A stretch of DNA of 64,000 nt from Tenodera sinensis. Its lineage: Eukaryota > Arthropoda > Insecta > Mantodea > Mantidae. Positions 35,331 through 48,340 of the stretch are shown here, piece after piece. Position 1 is the stretch's first letter, and each line of letters begins with the position of its first letter. The position numbers were made by a program, and so were the translations under genes. A model generated the notes under the pieces. It was given only the letters and a program-made list of their open reading frames with translations. It was not told the DNA's origin and searched no databases. The DNA lies in contig CM060968.1 of NCBI GenBank assembly GCA_030765045.1, forward strand, positions 106,571,904 to 106,635,903, in the 5' to 3' direction.

Positions 35331-36949
35331 GAAAATAAAAACGAGAATGAAGTCACTAAATTACATTCACTAGTCTTTACATACCACAAACAGAACACAA
35401 ATGTTTGTTTCCATACAGAAAGGCCCAAACTAAACTAACTGCGAGTTAGGAAAAAAGAACTAGGCAGGTTACGTTAACACTCCTTTCATTTGCATTTATA
35501 AATATCAATTTCTTAAATTGCCGGCACAAACAATGGTAGTCTTGCCATCTCTTGACAGAAGCTTGCAACAGCTAGTTCTCGAATTCCGGCGCTAATGGAC
35601 ATCTCTTCCGCCATTCCCGCGTAGAGAGACATCTAACAGACCAACCCGGAAATATTTCACCGCGCCAAACTTGCAATTTCAGTGAACTCACGCCAGATGG
35701 CAAGAGCATCGCAGGAACCGGAATTTTAGCGTTTTTATTATCACACTTGCGAGGCGCGTGTAATTCTCATCTTCTAAAGAACTGGACAGACAGTAATTAT
35801 TCATAGAAGCTAATGTGTTTTCTATCGGATTCCTTTTAATCATAATAAATATTTTTAAAGTGGTTTAAATTAAGCAATAGAACGGTTGCAATACTACGGT
35901 ACAATCAATGCTACTACAGTCACCTGTTTACAAAGCTGTGAAAAGCTTAGATCCAAAAAGGGCAGTACCTCCATACTTATAAATAAGAGCACTAAGCATT
36001 TCGAAATGATTTAATATCCGAAATAAGGTGCACACCTACTTAAAAATCTAACTTTTTCCCATAGCAAGTGCTGGTTCATTACTTATGAATCTTTATTACA
36101 TAAGATTTAAAGAACGAAGTGGAGTCTGATCTATTTACAAAAAGTCAAGATCAATAATTCCGGCATATACTTATTAATGTTTAGTCACTTTTAAAGAAAG
36201 AAAGGATGTGGAGGGCTTTTGTTTTACGTAATAAATCCTTGTTTGAGGCTTAATAATCTTCCACAGAACTTTCCACAAGCCTTGCCTTATATTTCAAAAC
36301 ATCTAGCTCAAATTAACCTTAAAACAAACATTACAACGCAGTGGAAAAAACTCTTGGCTTTAAATAAGGACTTAAGCCAGAGTAATGTCGCAAAAATACA
36401 CAAATAAACATTAACATTTGTGCAAAATTCTTCTGGTAAAAATGTTACACACTATGCTATTAATGAAGAGCTAAAACCTTAAATATGTATATATGTACAT
36501 TGAGCTGAAGCCAACTGTAATCTGTTGAATGAACTTTTATTATTTTTTTAAATTAACATTTACACGTATAGATCCACAGATTGTATATTATACCTACACT
36601 ACAGTACTTCCTTAACACAAAGTTATTCACATACGCAGTGTGCATCCGACAAGAATGAGTGAACCACGCAGACCAGATCAGAAATGGACGCCAGTACCTG
36701 GGAGGCTACGGCATATCATTTGTTTCTGTGGCATATTGTCGCATTTTTGCGAATGCTGTTTTAACCTTTTGTTTACAAGTGGTTACAATTCGAAACCACC
36801 CTTTTAAAGGCACATGCATAACTCTCCAGTCGTATCCTACCCTTACTATCTTGCTTACTTCAGTCACTGGAAGCTGTTATTGTTATCTGCAAGGTGGCCA
36901 TCTTAGTGACGTTCAGTCTTTATTGTTGTTCGCACTTCACTTCACAGCT
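35331..36949. other. no recognised gene; GC-richer island at 35520-35740
   Basis: The island (TCTCTTGACAGAAGC, CGGCGCTAATGGACATC) has sharp edges and may be a repeat, but no second copy is present. The remainder is AT-rich. The plus frame at 36659-37039 has no recognisable domain and runs into H1. Confidence 0.35.
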
Positions 36950-37398
36950 TTTTGTTACTTTCTTTACTGGGAAGTAGAGGAAGTATTGCATTACACACAA
37001 AAATTCGATGCCGAGATTTCGCCAGAAATATGTTTTTAGGCACTTTGAATAAAAAAAAAGTATTTTTAGAAAAAGCTCCGCGTGTGTGTCAGTTTGTGGA
37101 CAGCATAACTCAAAATCGAAAATTCGGTTAAAAGCCAAAGTTTGTATTTAAGTTTACTATCTTTTAAGGATGCACACGAAGATTTTGAGGAAACCTGCTC
37201 CAGCCCAAACTACCCTTTACATTGAAAATGTTGATTTCTTGAAAATGGCTCTTCACGATTTTGATTAAAATGAAATGTATATTTTGAATTTTCAGCTATA
37301 GCCTAGGTAGCTGTTTACTCTGGATGACTTTTGAATAACTCGTAAACCGTAAGAGATGGACAAAATCTTACTGTACAAAAATGTAGATCTCGCTAAAA

Positions 37399-37445
<47 letters not shown>

Positions 37446-37462
37446 TGGAGTGAACCATTTTG
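36950..37462 (+). mobile_element. H1 plus copy with internal T tract
   Basis: GTTACTTTCTTTACTGGGAAG opens the copy, with a very short TG tract at 37081. It continues to GTAGATCTCGCTAAAAC, a T run at 37401-37443, and GTGAACCATTTTGG, where it breaks off. Confidence 0.75.
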
Positions 37463-37555
37463 GAAAACAAAACTTAAGGAATATAATGCTCATTTGGGCT
37501 ATCAAGATCCGGCAGATATGCTCAAATCCTGGTATAAACCTGACAGAAAGAGGAA

Positions 37556-37798
37556 CCAGTAGTTTAGGGTGTAGCATTTTTTTATTTTCAAAATCTTTAT
37601 GTCGCATCCTTGAAAGACATTAAATTTAAATATCAACTTTGTTTTTAACCGACCGACACAGGCGTACACACACCTTTTTCTAAAAATGCCTTTTTTTTGG
37701 ATTCAGGGGTCTCAAAACATACATTTTCGATGAAATCTCTACATCAAATTTTTGTGTGGAATACAATACTTTTTCTACTTACTAGAAGAGAAAGTAGA
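37556..37798 (-). mobile_element. H1 hairpin-side fragment, minus orientation
   Basis: TAGTTTAGGGTGTAGC to GAATACAATACTTTTTCTAC, ending in GAAGAGAAAGTAG. It faces the plus copy at 36950-37462 across about 95 bp, and its end lies 56 bp from the Phactr exon at 37854. Confidence 0.75.
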
Positions 37799-37853
37799 AA
37801 GGACAAAAGCGACTGTTAAACTGTTGAAGGATTGATACAAAACATGAACTTAC

Positions 37854-37952
37854 CTGGCTCGGGTAGAGGGGAAGTAGGACTCTCTGGCATGAGAATCCCT
37901 TTTTGTACAAGTTCATCCCTGTTAGCTCGTACGGAAATTTTGCGTTCCAGGG
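37854..37952 (-). CDS. Phactr: phosphatase and actin regulator (Phactr), RPEL-motif exon (internal, 99 bp)
   Basis: Phactr proteins bind G-actin through RPEL motifs and protein phosphatase 1 through a C-terminal RVxF-type site, and control the actin cytoskeleton. This minus-strand exon is bounded by acceptor TTCTTATTTCAG and donor CCAG/gtaagt. It encodes LERKISVRANRDELVQKG, then ILMPESPTSPLPEP. The R-x-x-x-E-L core in RANRDEL is the first RPEL motif. The exon is phase 1 at both ends. Its first two bases complete a Ser codon begun by the T that ends exon 41867-42031, so the two join in frame. Following exons were not found in the window. Confidence 0.9.
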
Positions 37953-38633
37953 CTGAAATAAGAAAGGGGAAAAAAAATTAGAAATTGAAGCCAGTCCAAA
38001 TATTATTTGCATGCGCGCCCACATTATGAAGCTTCGCATATCTTGTTAAATATGAATCGAGCAAATCTGATTTACATGTAAAGAACATTTATCTTATTTC
38101 TACACTGCTCCACTACTTAGTTGTGGAATCAATGAATTAAATTAATAAAAGCTGATGACAATTTTCCTGAAAATTTACCTTTAATGATCTCTCATATAAA
38201 CATTAGGTGGTTTTAAATGTCCCTGTGATATGTCTTAGCTCCCAACTTATTAGTGTTGCAGTTTTAAAATAATCTGAATTTTTAATCTATTCTTATGCTG
38301 CCTTATGATTCATATACTAAATTGTTTCTCCTTCACAATAAATAACACACTAAAGTTCCATTACCTTATATTTAGCCTTAAAACTATCTTAAAACTTCTC
38401 ATCAACATAATAAATTGTTTGGGATTGTACGAATTTTAATTTGGCAACACGAAATACAATATTATATTAAATAAACTAATACGAGTATTCAGAAAGTATC
38501 TTTTGAAATTGTAAATAAATACCTGTAAGATCACGAAAGTTTGCTTTATGCTTCTGATCAAAGTGACGTCTGATAATGTAAATTTAAATCCGCATATTAA
38601 ACAGCAAACTTCCCTGTTTTTGTAACTAACAAC

Positions 38634-39288
38634 GAATGAATGAATGAATGAATGAATGAATGAATGAATTATGGTATTTGGACGTGCAAGCACGCCCGGG
38701 CTGCTTAGCTTTTTTTGTTTGTTTTTTGGTGGGGCAGAGATCAATCAATTTGGGTGGTACATTTTCTCTTTTTGTTGATGCTTCTTTTTTGTTTTATTCC
38801 CAGGTCACACAACTTGCTGCCGTCGCTACCCATGAAGACTGATTTTGCTGTTTGCTTAGTGCTTTTTCTTGTTGTTGCTGCTTCAGGCTCTTGTTAATTT
38901 TTTTTATTTATTGTTTGTTGTCATTTGTTCGGTAAATTGATGTTTTTTTTATATGTTTGATAAATATTGTAGGAGATCTTGTAGTTGTTGTTGTTGGTCT
39001 TCTTGTTGTTTGTCGTAGATGTGGATAAGAGTGAGTAATGGCGGATTTTTTTCCTTTTGATTTGGTCGAATGGTTTTCATTTTCTGGGCTGTATTGATCA
39101 ATCGTCGTCTGTATGGTCTGGTATGGACGTTATCGATGTATCTGAGCATAAGTTTTGCTATGTGTTGATCAATAGGCATGGTTCTGGTATAATTATAAAT
39201 GTTGCTGTTTTTAAAATTAGGTAGGAGTTTATATGCAATGCGTAAACATTTCCTTTCAAAAGATTGTATTTTCTTCATTGAATCAGGA
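38634..39288 (-). mobile_element. 5'-truncated LINE insertion with 10-bp target duplication
   Basis: AACTAACAAC is present at 38624-38633 and again at 39289-39298. On the minus strand the insertion starts inside the reverse transcriptase C-terminal coding region, stays open to a stop near 38949, continues through about 280 bp of 3' UTR and ends in an ATTC tetranucleotide tail at 38634-38668. Truncation, tail and exact duplication show a single target-primed insertion, probably fairly recent. Confidence 0.9.
38949..39278 (-). pseudogene. LINE reverse-transcriptase ORF, C-terminal end
   Basis: A 109-codon frame begins KKIQSFERKCLRIAYKLLP and includes IAKLMLRYIDN. This is the style of the C-terminal tail of non-LTR retrotransposon ORF2 proteins. 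The frame is open from the insertion boundary to its natural stop, with no disabling change. The catalytic part was lost by 5' truncation. The clade (Jockey or CR1-like) cannot be decided. Confidence 0.7.
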
Positions 39289-40221
39289 AACTAACAACAA
39301 ACTCTCTCTACCATTCTTCATGAAACAGGCGTCCCGATGAAGTCATACTCGCCACGAAATGAGGCATGCCGGAAGCTGAACAGCAGTGAAGGGGATGGAT
39401 GGCCGGTGGAGTGAGGCGAGAACGCGTTTCAATGGAGTGATTCTTTTGAGCTGATTTTGCCCATGCCTGAACTATGCTAATAGGCGCTCGACAGTACCAA
39501 AGGTCCTAAAAAGGAACTTTAAAAAAGAGCTAGGAATCTCTTTTAGGTTCACCGTCATAAGCTGTACGCGTCAGTTTTGAAGTTCCGTTGAAAACTTTTT
39601 CTGCGGTTAATATTTAACGCTCGCTTAGCAAGAGGAAGAAAAAGAGAGAAGAGGGAATACTGAAGCTGTAGGGTAAACGAAATAAGGTAATGGAAACCGC
39701 AGAAAGAATTAGCAGTATCTTAAGGCGCATGGAGTTTCCTTGCAGCACATAAATTGTGCACGAGAAGGAAGAATTTAATTATGCCTTCAGTAAATATCCG
39801 CGGAAAGGCTTGGGAGCAGCCCGCCTACATAAATGTGCGCCATTATCTCGTCTGGAGACTTAAGTATGGGGATCCGTGGCCCAAAACCTCATAAAAATGT
39901 AATGCAAATGCTCTTTCCGGATTATTTTTTTCTCTCTTCTTCACTAGCTTGCACTTGAATGTCTTTCCTCGAATTGGCTTGCTGAAAATCTTCCTACTTC
40001 ACGAACCCTTACAAGGATGTGAGATAAATCTGAATGTGTAAAGAAGGGGATGATCATCTCCATGTGCCGTGGGACTGTTTGTCTGGAAACCAAAATGTCT
40101 ACGGAAAATGAACTTTATGCTCTCGTAACTACTTCTATACCGCAACATATTTGATAACACAGAAACAAATTTAATATGGTATAGTGTTGTACTCATAATA
40201 CGATAAATATAGCAATACAGA

Positions 40222-40485
<264 letters not shown>

Positions 40486-40549
40486 ATGTTAGAGGCAGAA
40501 ATGAATTTGTATAATATGCTTAAATATCCTGTCTACTTTCTATTAATTA

Positions 40550-40672
40550 GCGTAAACTTTCATTAGAATTTTACACATTTCGTTACCAATATAAGGATAA
40601 AGTGATTGTGCGATTTTAAAGTGGCGAGTAGCTATGAGATGGCTTTGAAATTCCATTCCTTTGCATGACACG
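40550..40672 (-). mobile_element. H1 fragment, minus orientation
   Basis: ATGAGATGGCTTTGAAATTC and TTCCTTTGCATGAC match the H1 distal middle. Confidence 0.55.
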
Positions 40673-41866
40673 TTTGTAAATATTGTGGTTATCTTTTTGC
40701 TAAGAATCTAATTTTTCTTACAAAAGTTCAGAGTCACAGTATTGTACTTATGAGAAAATTAAGATGGTTCGTTATGGTTGTTCTCCAAATTTTAAATCTA
40801 TTTTAAACATAGGTTATGGTTTTACGAATTAGTTATGGTTAATCTTTCCTCACTAATCTAAGAATAAATTAATTACGAAATTGGTATTTATCTTGTCACA
40901 TAAACATTTAATGCCTGCCTGTAATATTTTGTAGCTGTGCTAAACAATTATACTTTGCTTACATAAGAGTAGACAAACAAAACAAAATGCCTCAAGAATC
41001 TTCAATTCTTTGCAGAGAAGCAGCAAACGAAAAAGAGTCTGTATATACATGTAACACCTCTTGAACAGCATTTAGTCAAAAACTGTATTAGTGTAGCGTT
41101 GTAACTTTCCAACACTTGTTCTTTGGGGTATTCATTTGTCGACACATTCTACTTTCAAGTAGACCTGTAGCAGTCTTCGGTAAAAATCACTGAAATGTTG
41201 CACATCTTATACACAACAGGATAAAAACCGCCAACATGAATTTGTGATAACATGCTTAGTGATGTTATTAAACAATAATTGATATCGCCTTAACTAAGCA
41301 AATAACACGTCTCATATTTGACATTTATTTTTTTCCAAAACTAGTAGCAAAATTGAAAATTTATAGCTACAGTTTATTAATACAGTATTAAGTAGTTTAA
41401 TTATAAAATATTTTTTTCAAGGAAAATTGCATTGTGGGAACAGTTTTACAAAACATAAGAAAATATTATATTAACTATCTCTGGAGCTTATTTTCAAATG
41501 AATCATCTAATTTCACAGATTTCTGTCCTTAACACTTTCTGGTAGGCAAAATGTTTCCAAAATAAAGTAACGAATTTTAAATTGATACCACAAATGTTTA
41601 TAAGAGAAGACGAGTTTTAAAATAATCAATTAAACAATTTTGAGCTTCTATTATCAACTGTAGCTTCCAATTTAAGAGTACTTTGAAATTAACATTGCCT
41701 GATTTAGTCATTCATTTACTTGCATTCGCAAAGCACTAAAAAAGGAATTCAAAACCATCTGACAGCAGCTTAGTAAAAATTTTCAACACACATGGTAGGA
41801 TATTCACTAACATTTTACATGCAGTTTATATTTGCATTAAAATATACAGAAATTATAAGTACTTAC

Positions 41867-42031
41867 ATCGAGAGGCTGCTTCGAATTTGTCCGACTTTTT
41901 CTTTCTCTTCCATTTCCAGGGCTTGAATAACCTGCCGAGTGCCGAGAATTTGCTTTTTCTCTCGAGAGGCGGCGTTCTCGTGCCCGACCCGAGGCTGTTG
42001 GTTCGTATCGCCGCCCCATTCTGTTTCTTGG
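41867..42031 (-). CDS. Phactr: phosphatase and actin regulator (Phactr), exon upstream of the RPEL exon (165 bp)
   Basis: The minus-strand exon lies between acceptor TTATTTGTTGCAG and donor CTCGAT/gtaagt. It encodes 54 whole codons. After a Ser/Gly/Thr-rich start comes TPPLERKSKFSALGRLFKPW, followed by a strongly basic KWKRKKKSDKFEAASR stretch. That basic LGR.FKPWKW block is a hallmark of the Phactr N-terminal region, just before the first RPEL motif. It probably contributes to nuclear import or membrane association in the family. Phase 1 at both ends. The preceding exon, which supplies the first base of the first codon, was not found. Confidence 0.92.
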
Positions 42032-42219
42032 CTGCAACAAATAAAATAAAACACATACTCAGCAATTCAGGTATATGAAAAAACACAACATTCTAAAATG
42101 CATAAGTAAAGTTATTATCAGAGCCCGGAAATTTAGGCATTCGTAACAACAAAATCGCATGGACAAAGGCAATAAAAACGCAAAAAAGCATAGTAAATAA
42201 AAAAGAAACATTTTAAAGA

Positions 42220-42795
42220 TCACATGATGCGTTCACAACTTTCTCTACTCACTCTTGTATAATCTACTATTAGAAAGGCTTATTGTTCCATTTACTTTAT
42301 GCTAATTAGATAAACATTTCTATAAATGGTTTTGTTACATATTTTCTTGTAACTACTATGGGGGGAATGGGGGAATATAATAAATAGGTTTAAAATCATA
42401 GTCAAATCTTTAAAAAAAGGAATACCAACTTTCCGCTTGAGAAAAGATTAAGTACCTATTAGAAAATTTAAACCAATAACAAGAAATATCTCAAAATTGC
42501 TATCCTCATAAAAAATATTTGACATAAATTGTGTGTTTCAACGAGATCTGTATGTTTTGTATAGTAAGATTCTATCTCTTTCGGCTTACCAGTTATGTAA
42601 GTCACCAGAATGAAGAAAACTTCAGGCTATTCCCAGAAGATCGAAGATATGAATTTCACTTGAAATGAAAATATTTTAAACAAATGGTAATTTAATCAAA
42701 ATAGAGCTATTCGTTAGAAAATCAAGATTTTCGAAAACTTTTTCAAGCAGGGTAGTTTGGGATATAGCGATTTTTTCTGAAAACATTCTTAGAAA
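42220..42795 (-). mobile_element. H1 copy, minus orientation, hairpin half lost
   Basis: CACAACTTTCTCTACTCAC opens the copy, then AGAAATATCTCAAAATTGC, TTGTATAGTAAGATTC and CAGGGTAGTTTGGG. It stops near 42795. It lies about 190 bp upstream of the Phactr exon, in the preceding intron. Confidence 0.7.
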
Positions 42796-43084
42796 ATGTG
42801 TTTGATAACGTTAATTTAGCCATAAATATATTACGCAATTGCATTACTTGCCCAAAATGTAAGATATTTAAAATGACAATATAATGATAATATATACTAG
42901 CTTCAGAAATGAAATTTTAAAGAAGTGTAAAGGGCTGTATGAACAGAGACCTAATAACAAATGAAGAAAGTACAAGAGAACAATTAGAACTTTTAATATA
43001 AATGAAAAATTTAAAGATTTTAAATGAAAACGGAAGGAACATGTTGAAAGTGTCAGAGATCAGACTTCCTAAACAAATAATGCA
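42796..43084. other. no recognised feature
   Basis: AT-rich; nothing identified. Confidence 0.5.
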
Positions 43085-43114
43085 ATATATGTATTTATCT
43101 AACTCTGACCAGTG

Positions 43115-43200
43115 CAGATGGAGGATCGTGTTACCCTGATGATGCCAAGCGCAGTACTTGGCGAAACGTTGGTATCTACCATGTCTTCTAGACCACGGCC
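43115..43200 (+). ncRNA. hammerhead-like core motif, Penelope-type context
   Basis: CTGATGA (43136-43142), a six-pair stem GCCAAG/CTTGGC with a seven-base loop, and GAAAC (43163-43167) are in exact hammerhead order. Penelope-like elements are known to carry such cores with very short helix III. Helix I complementarity is not evident, so this may be a decayed ribozyme or a chance match. Confidence 0.35.
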
Positions 43201-43255
43201 TACAAGCCCTGAAGAACTAAACATTTGGAATAATCAAATAATGCAATCCTAAAGG

Positions 43256-43350
43256 TAACATCGGTGGGCAGACCCAGAAAACGATGGCTGGAGGAATTCG
43301 AAGGCGGAACAGGCCCTTGCTTGTCTATGCTATGACGAGAGGAAGAAGAA
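43256..43350 (+). pseudogene. LINE ORF2 C-terminal scrap with GAA-rich tail
   Basis: The frame reads GRPRKRWLEEFEGGTG and then stops. GRPR.RW is the very common end of reverse-transcriptase proteins in several arthropod LINE clades. A GAAGAA-rich tail follows. Confidence 0.6.
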
Positions 43351-44977
43351 AACAACATATATGAAACTATAAATTGATATATTCAGGTAAGCTACAATTA
43401 AATTTGAATTTTTAAATCACTTCTGTTTTCGGTGCCGCAAACAGAATAATGCTAGTGCATAATTCCTGCTATGATCTGATGCCTGACAGAAAATGGTTTC
43501 TAGTACTGAACGCCTTATACATAACTCAAAATGCAAACGACAAAAAGATACATAGTTCAGCGCTAGACATAACTGTAATACATGTGTTTATAGGCTATAT
43601 CAGGGATCCTTAACTGCAGGCAATTTAGGGGAGGTTGAAACCCCTCCTTTCACCCACTGGGACAGAATGACGCATTTATCCGTGGTTACTGAGATTCAGT
43701 GGCGGTACATTTTTACGTACAGGAAATCAGAGGCTTACACATTCATATTCATATTCTACCCCTGTGAATGTACAACCCATCTCAAACTTCGATGCGCTAC
43801 AGCGTCCAAACCGTGCATTTCCTGACAGGGGTTCCTATTTGAAAATCGACCAGTTTGCCGTCCCGTACAACATACTAAGCGTTGTCAGTGTTTTTTGGGA
43901 CACTCTGTATAGGTATACTCCGCGCCTCTGACCAGCAGGTGTGGTTCTGCTTGCCTTGGTCAGTGGAGGGGACATGTGTGGGCAAGCGAGCGTGTGCTCG
44001 CATGTACAGCACCTCTGGGCTGTACAGTCTACTTTCACAAGCTACAAACTCATTAAAACATTTAACACTACTTGCAATGCAGAGAGCTTAAACTGTAAAG
44101 ATCACAAGCTTAAGCATTATTAAGATATACATAATACACGTATTATCAAGGGAATGTGTGCTTATAAACCATATGAGATTCAAAGCTTGGAAATACTTTT
44201 ATAATCCTGATAAACAGCGAGACATTTATGAGAATTAGAGGCTTTCGAATACTCCATAATAGAGATCATCCATAACGATGATTTATTTTGATTCATTCAA
44301 AAAGAAGCTGTCAATGGAATTCAATTCGGTGCCACGCCCATAAATACAAATACCAGATGACGCAGGCTTTCAGCAAATAGCACTTACTGATGGATTTGGC
44401 CAGTAAAAACTGCATTGTTCAGTTCCACACAAATATACACATATTTTGGCGACAATAACTACAATGGCAAGAGATTCTAATTTGTCTCATACCAATAGTA
44501 GTTGACTTGGAAAGTAATTAGACCTTCATTACACATTTTTGAAATGATACCCGTCATTAAGGGCGAATGCAGACGATGGATATAATTTCTTGCACCTCTT
44601 AACGGCTCAGGTATCACACAAATTGCAGTAAAATTGATGTTCTGAAAAACAATTAATCTCTCTTTGAGACAATGAAACTAAAGAATATTTCCTAAATGCA
44701 ACACATTTGGTTTTCCGCACTCACTCATGTTTAACAGCCATGCTTATGCTACACTATTAATTCTAACGCCCTTCTTCCATCCACTTTACGTTAGGCAGGA
44801 TCAAAATGTTTGCCAAGAAATTATTTCTCGTAGTGCAATACATATGTATTTAGTTACAAAGTATATAGACAACATTTAGCTGTTTATATCAGAAGTATGT
44901 ATTCTGGTTCCATGTGCCAATGGAGTACAGATGATGATCTGTTACAAGTATTATTCTCGAGAATTCTTATTTCATAG
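43351..44977. other. no recognised gene
   Basis: The GC-richer part 43597-44040 contains CAGGGATCCTTAAC and a TTTTTTGGGACACTCTGTAT string reminiscent of DNA-transposon ends, but no matching opposite end was found. The rest is AT-rich. Confidence 0.35.
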
Positions 44978-44986
44978 ACGATGGGT

Positions 44987-45044
44987 GGGGCTCTAATGAC
45001 CTAGCTGTCCACGGGCCCTTAAACCCTAATCACTCACTCACTAA
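44987..45044 (+). mobile_element. M1 mini-element, copy 2 (58 bp)
   Basis: Begins GGGGCTCTAATGACCTAG, then TGTCCACGGGCCCTTAAACC, and ends in a TCAC/ACTC tail. ACGATGGGT is duplicated at 44978-44986 and 45045-45053. Confidence 0.85.
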
Positions 45045-45053
45045 ACGATGGGT

Positions 45054-45684
45054 AACACTCGCACATCCTGAGAAAATTTTTGGAAATTGCAACAACAACA
45101 AATGTTTTCGGAGAGGCTAATTCGGAGAAAAAATTGCAGTAAATTGTTTATTTTAAAGAGATCTATCTTGCAATACTTTTTATCTGTCTCTTCAGGTTTC
45201 CCAATTATACAGGATGTCCCAAAATTAGACCGACAAATATTTGGAGCTGACAGATAACACTATTTTAAACACTTTTTGTTAAGGAAAGTATTTTTGCTGC
45301 GGTGCTTCGTCTAAGCGCTAGACGAACATAATTTGTTAATAATTTCAAACATACTTTAATCTAAACCATCAGAATTATTATTTTAAATAATCAACATTTT
45401 CCATGTGCAATGTTTGAGTTTGTAGTGGCGCTAAGGTTATTAAAAATCTTGAGTTGGATTACTCAGAAGAGTTGGTTTTATAAGAAGCTAAGTATTTAAG
45501 CGGCATATATAGAGAGCTCCTAAAAATTATGATTTTAGGACGAATCACTGCAGCGTTGAATTCCTAAACGACGTGTTTAAATAAGACTTAAATATACATT
45601 TCGCATTCTGACTGAAATCGCTAAAAAATTAGGGTACAAAATATGGAGGTACTTTTAAAATAATAAGATTTTAGGTATTTCTTA
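45054..45684. other. no recognised gene
   Basis: Includes TACAGGATGTCCCAAAATT at about 45210, a phrase seen near the ends of some insect transposons, without a partner. Confidence 0.35.
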
Positions 45685-45790
45685 AACCATTGGGTCCGAG
45701 TTCAATTTCCGACAGGGACGAGGGAATTTTTCAACCAGAATACATTTTCTTGCACGCCCCACCAAGGATTGATCTCCGATATAACACTAA
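45685..45790 (+). repeat. SINE family S5 fragment
   Basis: GGGTCCGAGTTCAATTTCC (B-box region) and GAGGGAATTTTTCAACCAG align with 21777-21830. The A-box half is missing. Confidence 0.5.
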
Positions 45791-46384
45791 ATAAAGTAAA
45801 CGAAGCGGCAGAATAAACCTAAAAGCAAAATGAAAGGGCATGAAATTATAAATGTAACAAATAATTTCAAAATGCTAAAAAGAGATGATAGATCGAGAAA
45901 GGAAGTGAAACCCGAAAAATATCAGAACCAAACAACATGAAACCAAACTTAATAAAACTAGTCCCCTGCTTCAATTTTGTATGAATATTTTCTGGCGTTA
46001 CTGTGGGTGAAATGTTTTCCAAAATATCCTTCCTTGAAGGCGCTCATAAGATCCCAAGAGATAAATCAGTCGCTCATTTGATTAATATGAAACGTGACTT
46101 TTCCAGCTTGGAGAGAGTTACATGCATGGGCTGATATATGGCCGTAGTCTTTTTATACAGGTGCAAAAAGTTCACCGACATTTAATAAACAAAGTTCTAG
46201 TTCCTGCAAGTTAATACAAAGTTATATTTCATAACATCGTGCAAACGTGAGACATTAAATTTAAATGTAAGTGTAGATGCTTTTTCATTAAACTTAAGCG
46301 GATATTAAAAGCTCTTCTCCACCAACGATAAATCCACGTTTTCGCAACTATTTAAGGGGAATGGGAACGCCTAGCCTTACCAAT
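45791..46384. other. no recognised feature
   Basis: AT-rich; nothing identified. Confidence 0.5.
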
Positions 46385-46680
46385 GCTAAAATTTTCGAAA
46401 TATGCTCCATGTAAAGGGTAGTTAAGGGTAGAGCAATTTTCTTCAAAATCTTCGTGTCGCATCCTTGAAAGTCATTAAACTTAAATACCAACTTTGGTTT
46501 TTAACCGTCGTTTTGTCTTTGAGTTATGCTGTCCACAGACAGACACACAGACCTTTTTCTAAAAATGCTTTTTTTTGGATTCAGGGGGCCTCAAAACATG
46601 TATTTCCGGTGAAATCTGGACATCGAATTTTTGGGTGGAATACAATACTTCCCCTACTTACCAGTAGAGAAAGTAAAAAA
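46385..46680 (-). mobile_element. H1 hairpin-side fragment, well preserved
   Basis: AAAGGGTAGTTAAGGG through GAGTTATGCTGTCCACAG, a short CA tract, CCCCTACTTACCAGTAG and GAGAAAG, followed by TAAAAAAG. 5' truncated; the hairpin end is intact. Confidence 0.8.
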
Positions 46681-48332
46681 GGCACACCCCTGAAAACTCT
46701 CCACCAATCAATATCCTAAGAATGTTCCCCTTCACTATCTGCATCACTCTTTCTTCCTTCCCATATATTCACACCAGAATCAAGATCAATGATAACATGC
46801 TATAACAATTTAAGAATTCATTTTAGAAAATAAATGTTTAAGTAAAAGTTGCTTAGCTTAGTGAGGGGAACCACAATATACACATAAAATATCATGGTTC
46901 TATTTAAAATCCTCCAGTTGACCAGCCTGTGCCCTGTGGAAATGATTTCCATAACACAATTTGGAAATCTTGGGTTTGTTTCTCCCGCCCCCTTATTCAT
47001 TTAAGAGATATTTCTCTGTATGTAAATACAAAACTTCTAGAATATTGTGACTCTTGACTGCACAAGAGCCTGTGGATTGCCAAATGTTTAGCTTACTCGG
47101 AGTAAGCGAAATGATACCTTTACTTACTCACATCCAGCAATATATAGAGTCTGCATTGAAAGAGAACCGTATCTGATTGTGATTTCAGAGTAAATGACGC
47201 TCATTTTATATTGTGATATTTATAGCTAAAGCTTCTATATTTTCAAAGCTAACTGACAAGATTTTACAAAGTCTGAGCAGGAACACAATTGCAGATATCC
47301 TAAACTTCATGAAGCAAGAGGCAAAGATAAATGAATGAATAAATGAAGATGTGGTGTAGTGCATAATCGTTGTAGGGATATTTGACATTGGCTGTCCCAA
47401 AGACTCCTCCAGCATGCAGTCTACTGGTCACCTCCTGATCTGGTAGGTAGCTATCACTATTTTCACATCTGTTGGGTCAATTATAACACGTTACACGGTT
47501 CACCCTGTATACTTTATATAAACTTTAAAACTAGAAGTATTATTTTTTGACAGTTTTCGATATTTGGTCTCTCCTTAAGCTGTAATTCCTGATGAATGAG
47601 CATAAAACTTGCAATGCCATTGAGAATATTCCATGGCTGCAGTCTATTGTCTGATTGGTAGTCGGAGAAAACCTACCTAAAGGGAAATTCCGGGAAGCAC
47701 GGTGATACATGCAAGCTACGTCATGCTGATGTAATCTCTATCACGAGGGAATACAGGAAACACACTTCACAACTGACACGTCCTTCGTCTTACATTTTCC
47801 ATCAATACAAGAATGATTCTGCAGGTCTTGGCACTCACTAAACCTTCCACGCTTAAAGACCACATCAACAAATGTTGAATGAACGCAAACTAGCAATGAC
47901 CAACGCCAAAATCAATATTTTATTCGGTTATTTCATACATAAATAAGTTAAATTATCATATAGGAAGTAATACCTTGTCATTTCAATCAATTAACTATCA
48001 AAACAGCACTCCATCTCAATTTGTCTTTCAATTGTTCTTTCAATTATATATTAATGTATTTTTCAGAAGAAAGGTTATTTGTTAATGTTGAAACTAAAGT
48101 GAGATTTACTTGCCATCTTCTGTTATAACAACAAGAGAAGATCGAAATGAATATAATTCTTGGGTTTCGTTCCCCTCAGTTGGCAGTCCTCAGTAACTAC
48201 ACTAATTGAAAATGAATAAGTATATTTTAGGCTATTTTTTGTAGAATTTAATATGTTCTGATCAAATCTTTGCTATATAGTATTTAAATTCATATTTTAT
48301 TTATGAAATAGTCCATATAAATATCATTCGAC
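46681..48332. other. no recognised gene
   Basis: AT-rich. Short frames at 46818-47000 and 47206-47415 have no recognisable product. Confidence 0.45.
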
Positions 48333-48340
48333 GTTCTGAC

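Noticed and set aside
43597..43840. hAT-like end CAGGGATCCTTAAC
   Set aside because: The only similar string nearby (CAGGGGTTCC at about 43826) is in the same orientation and not inverted, and no 8-bp duplication is visible.
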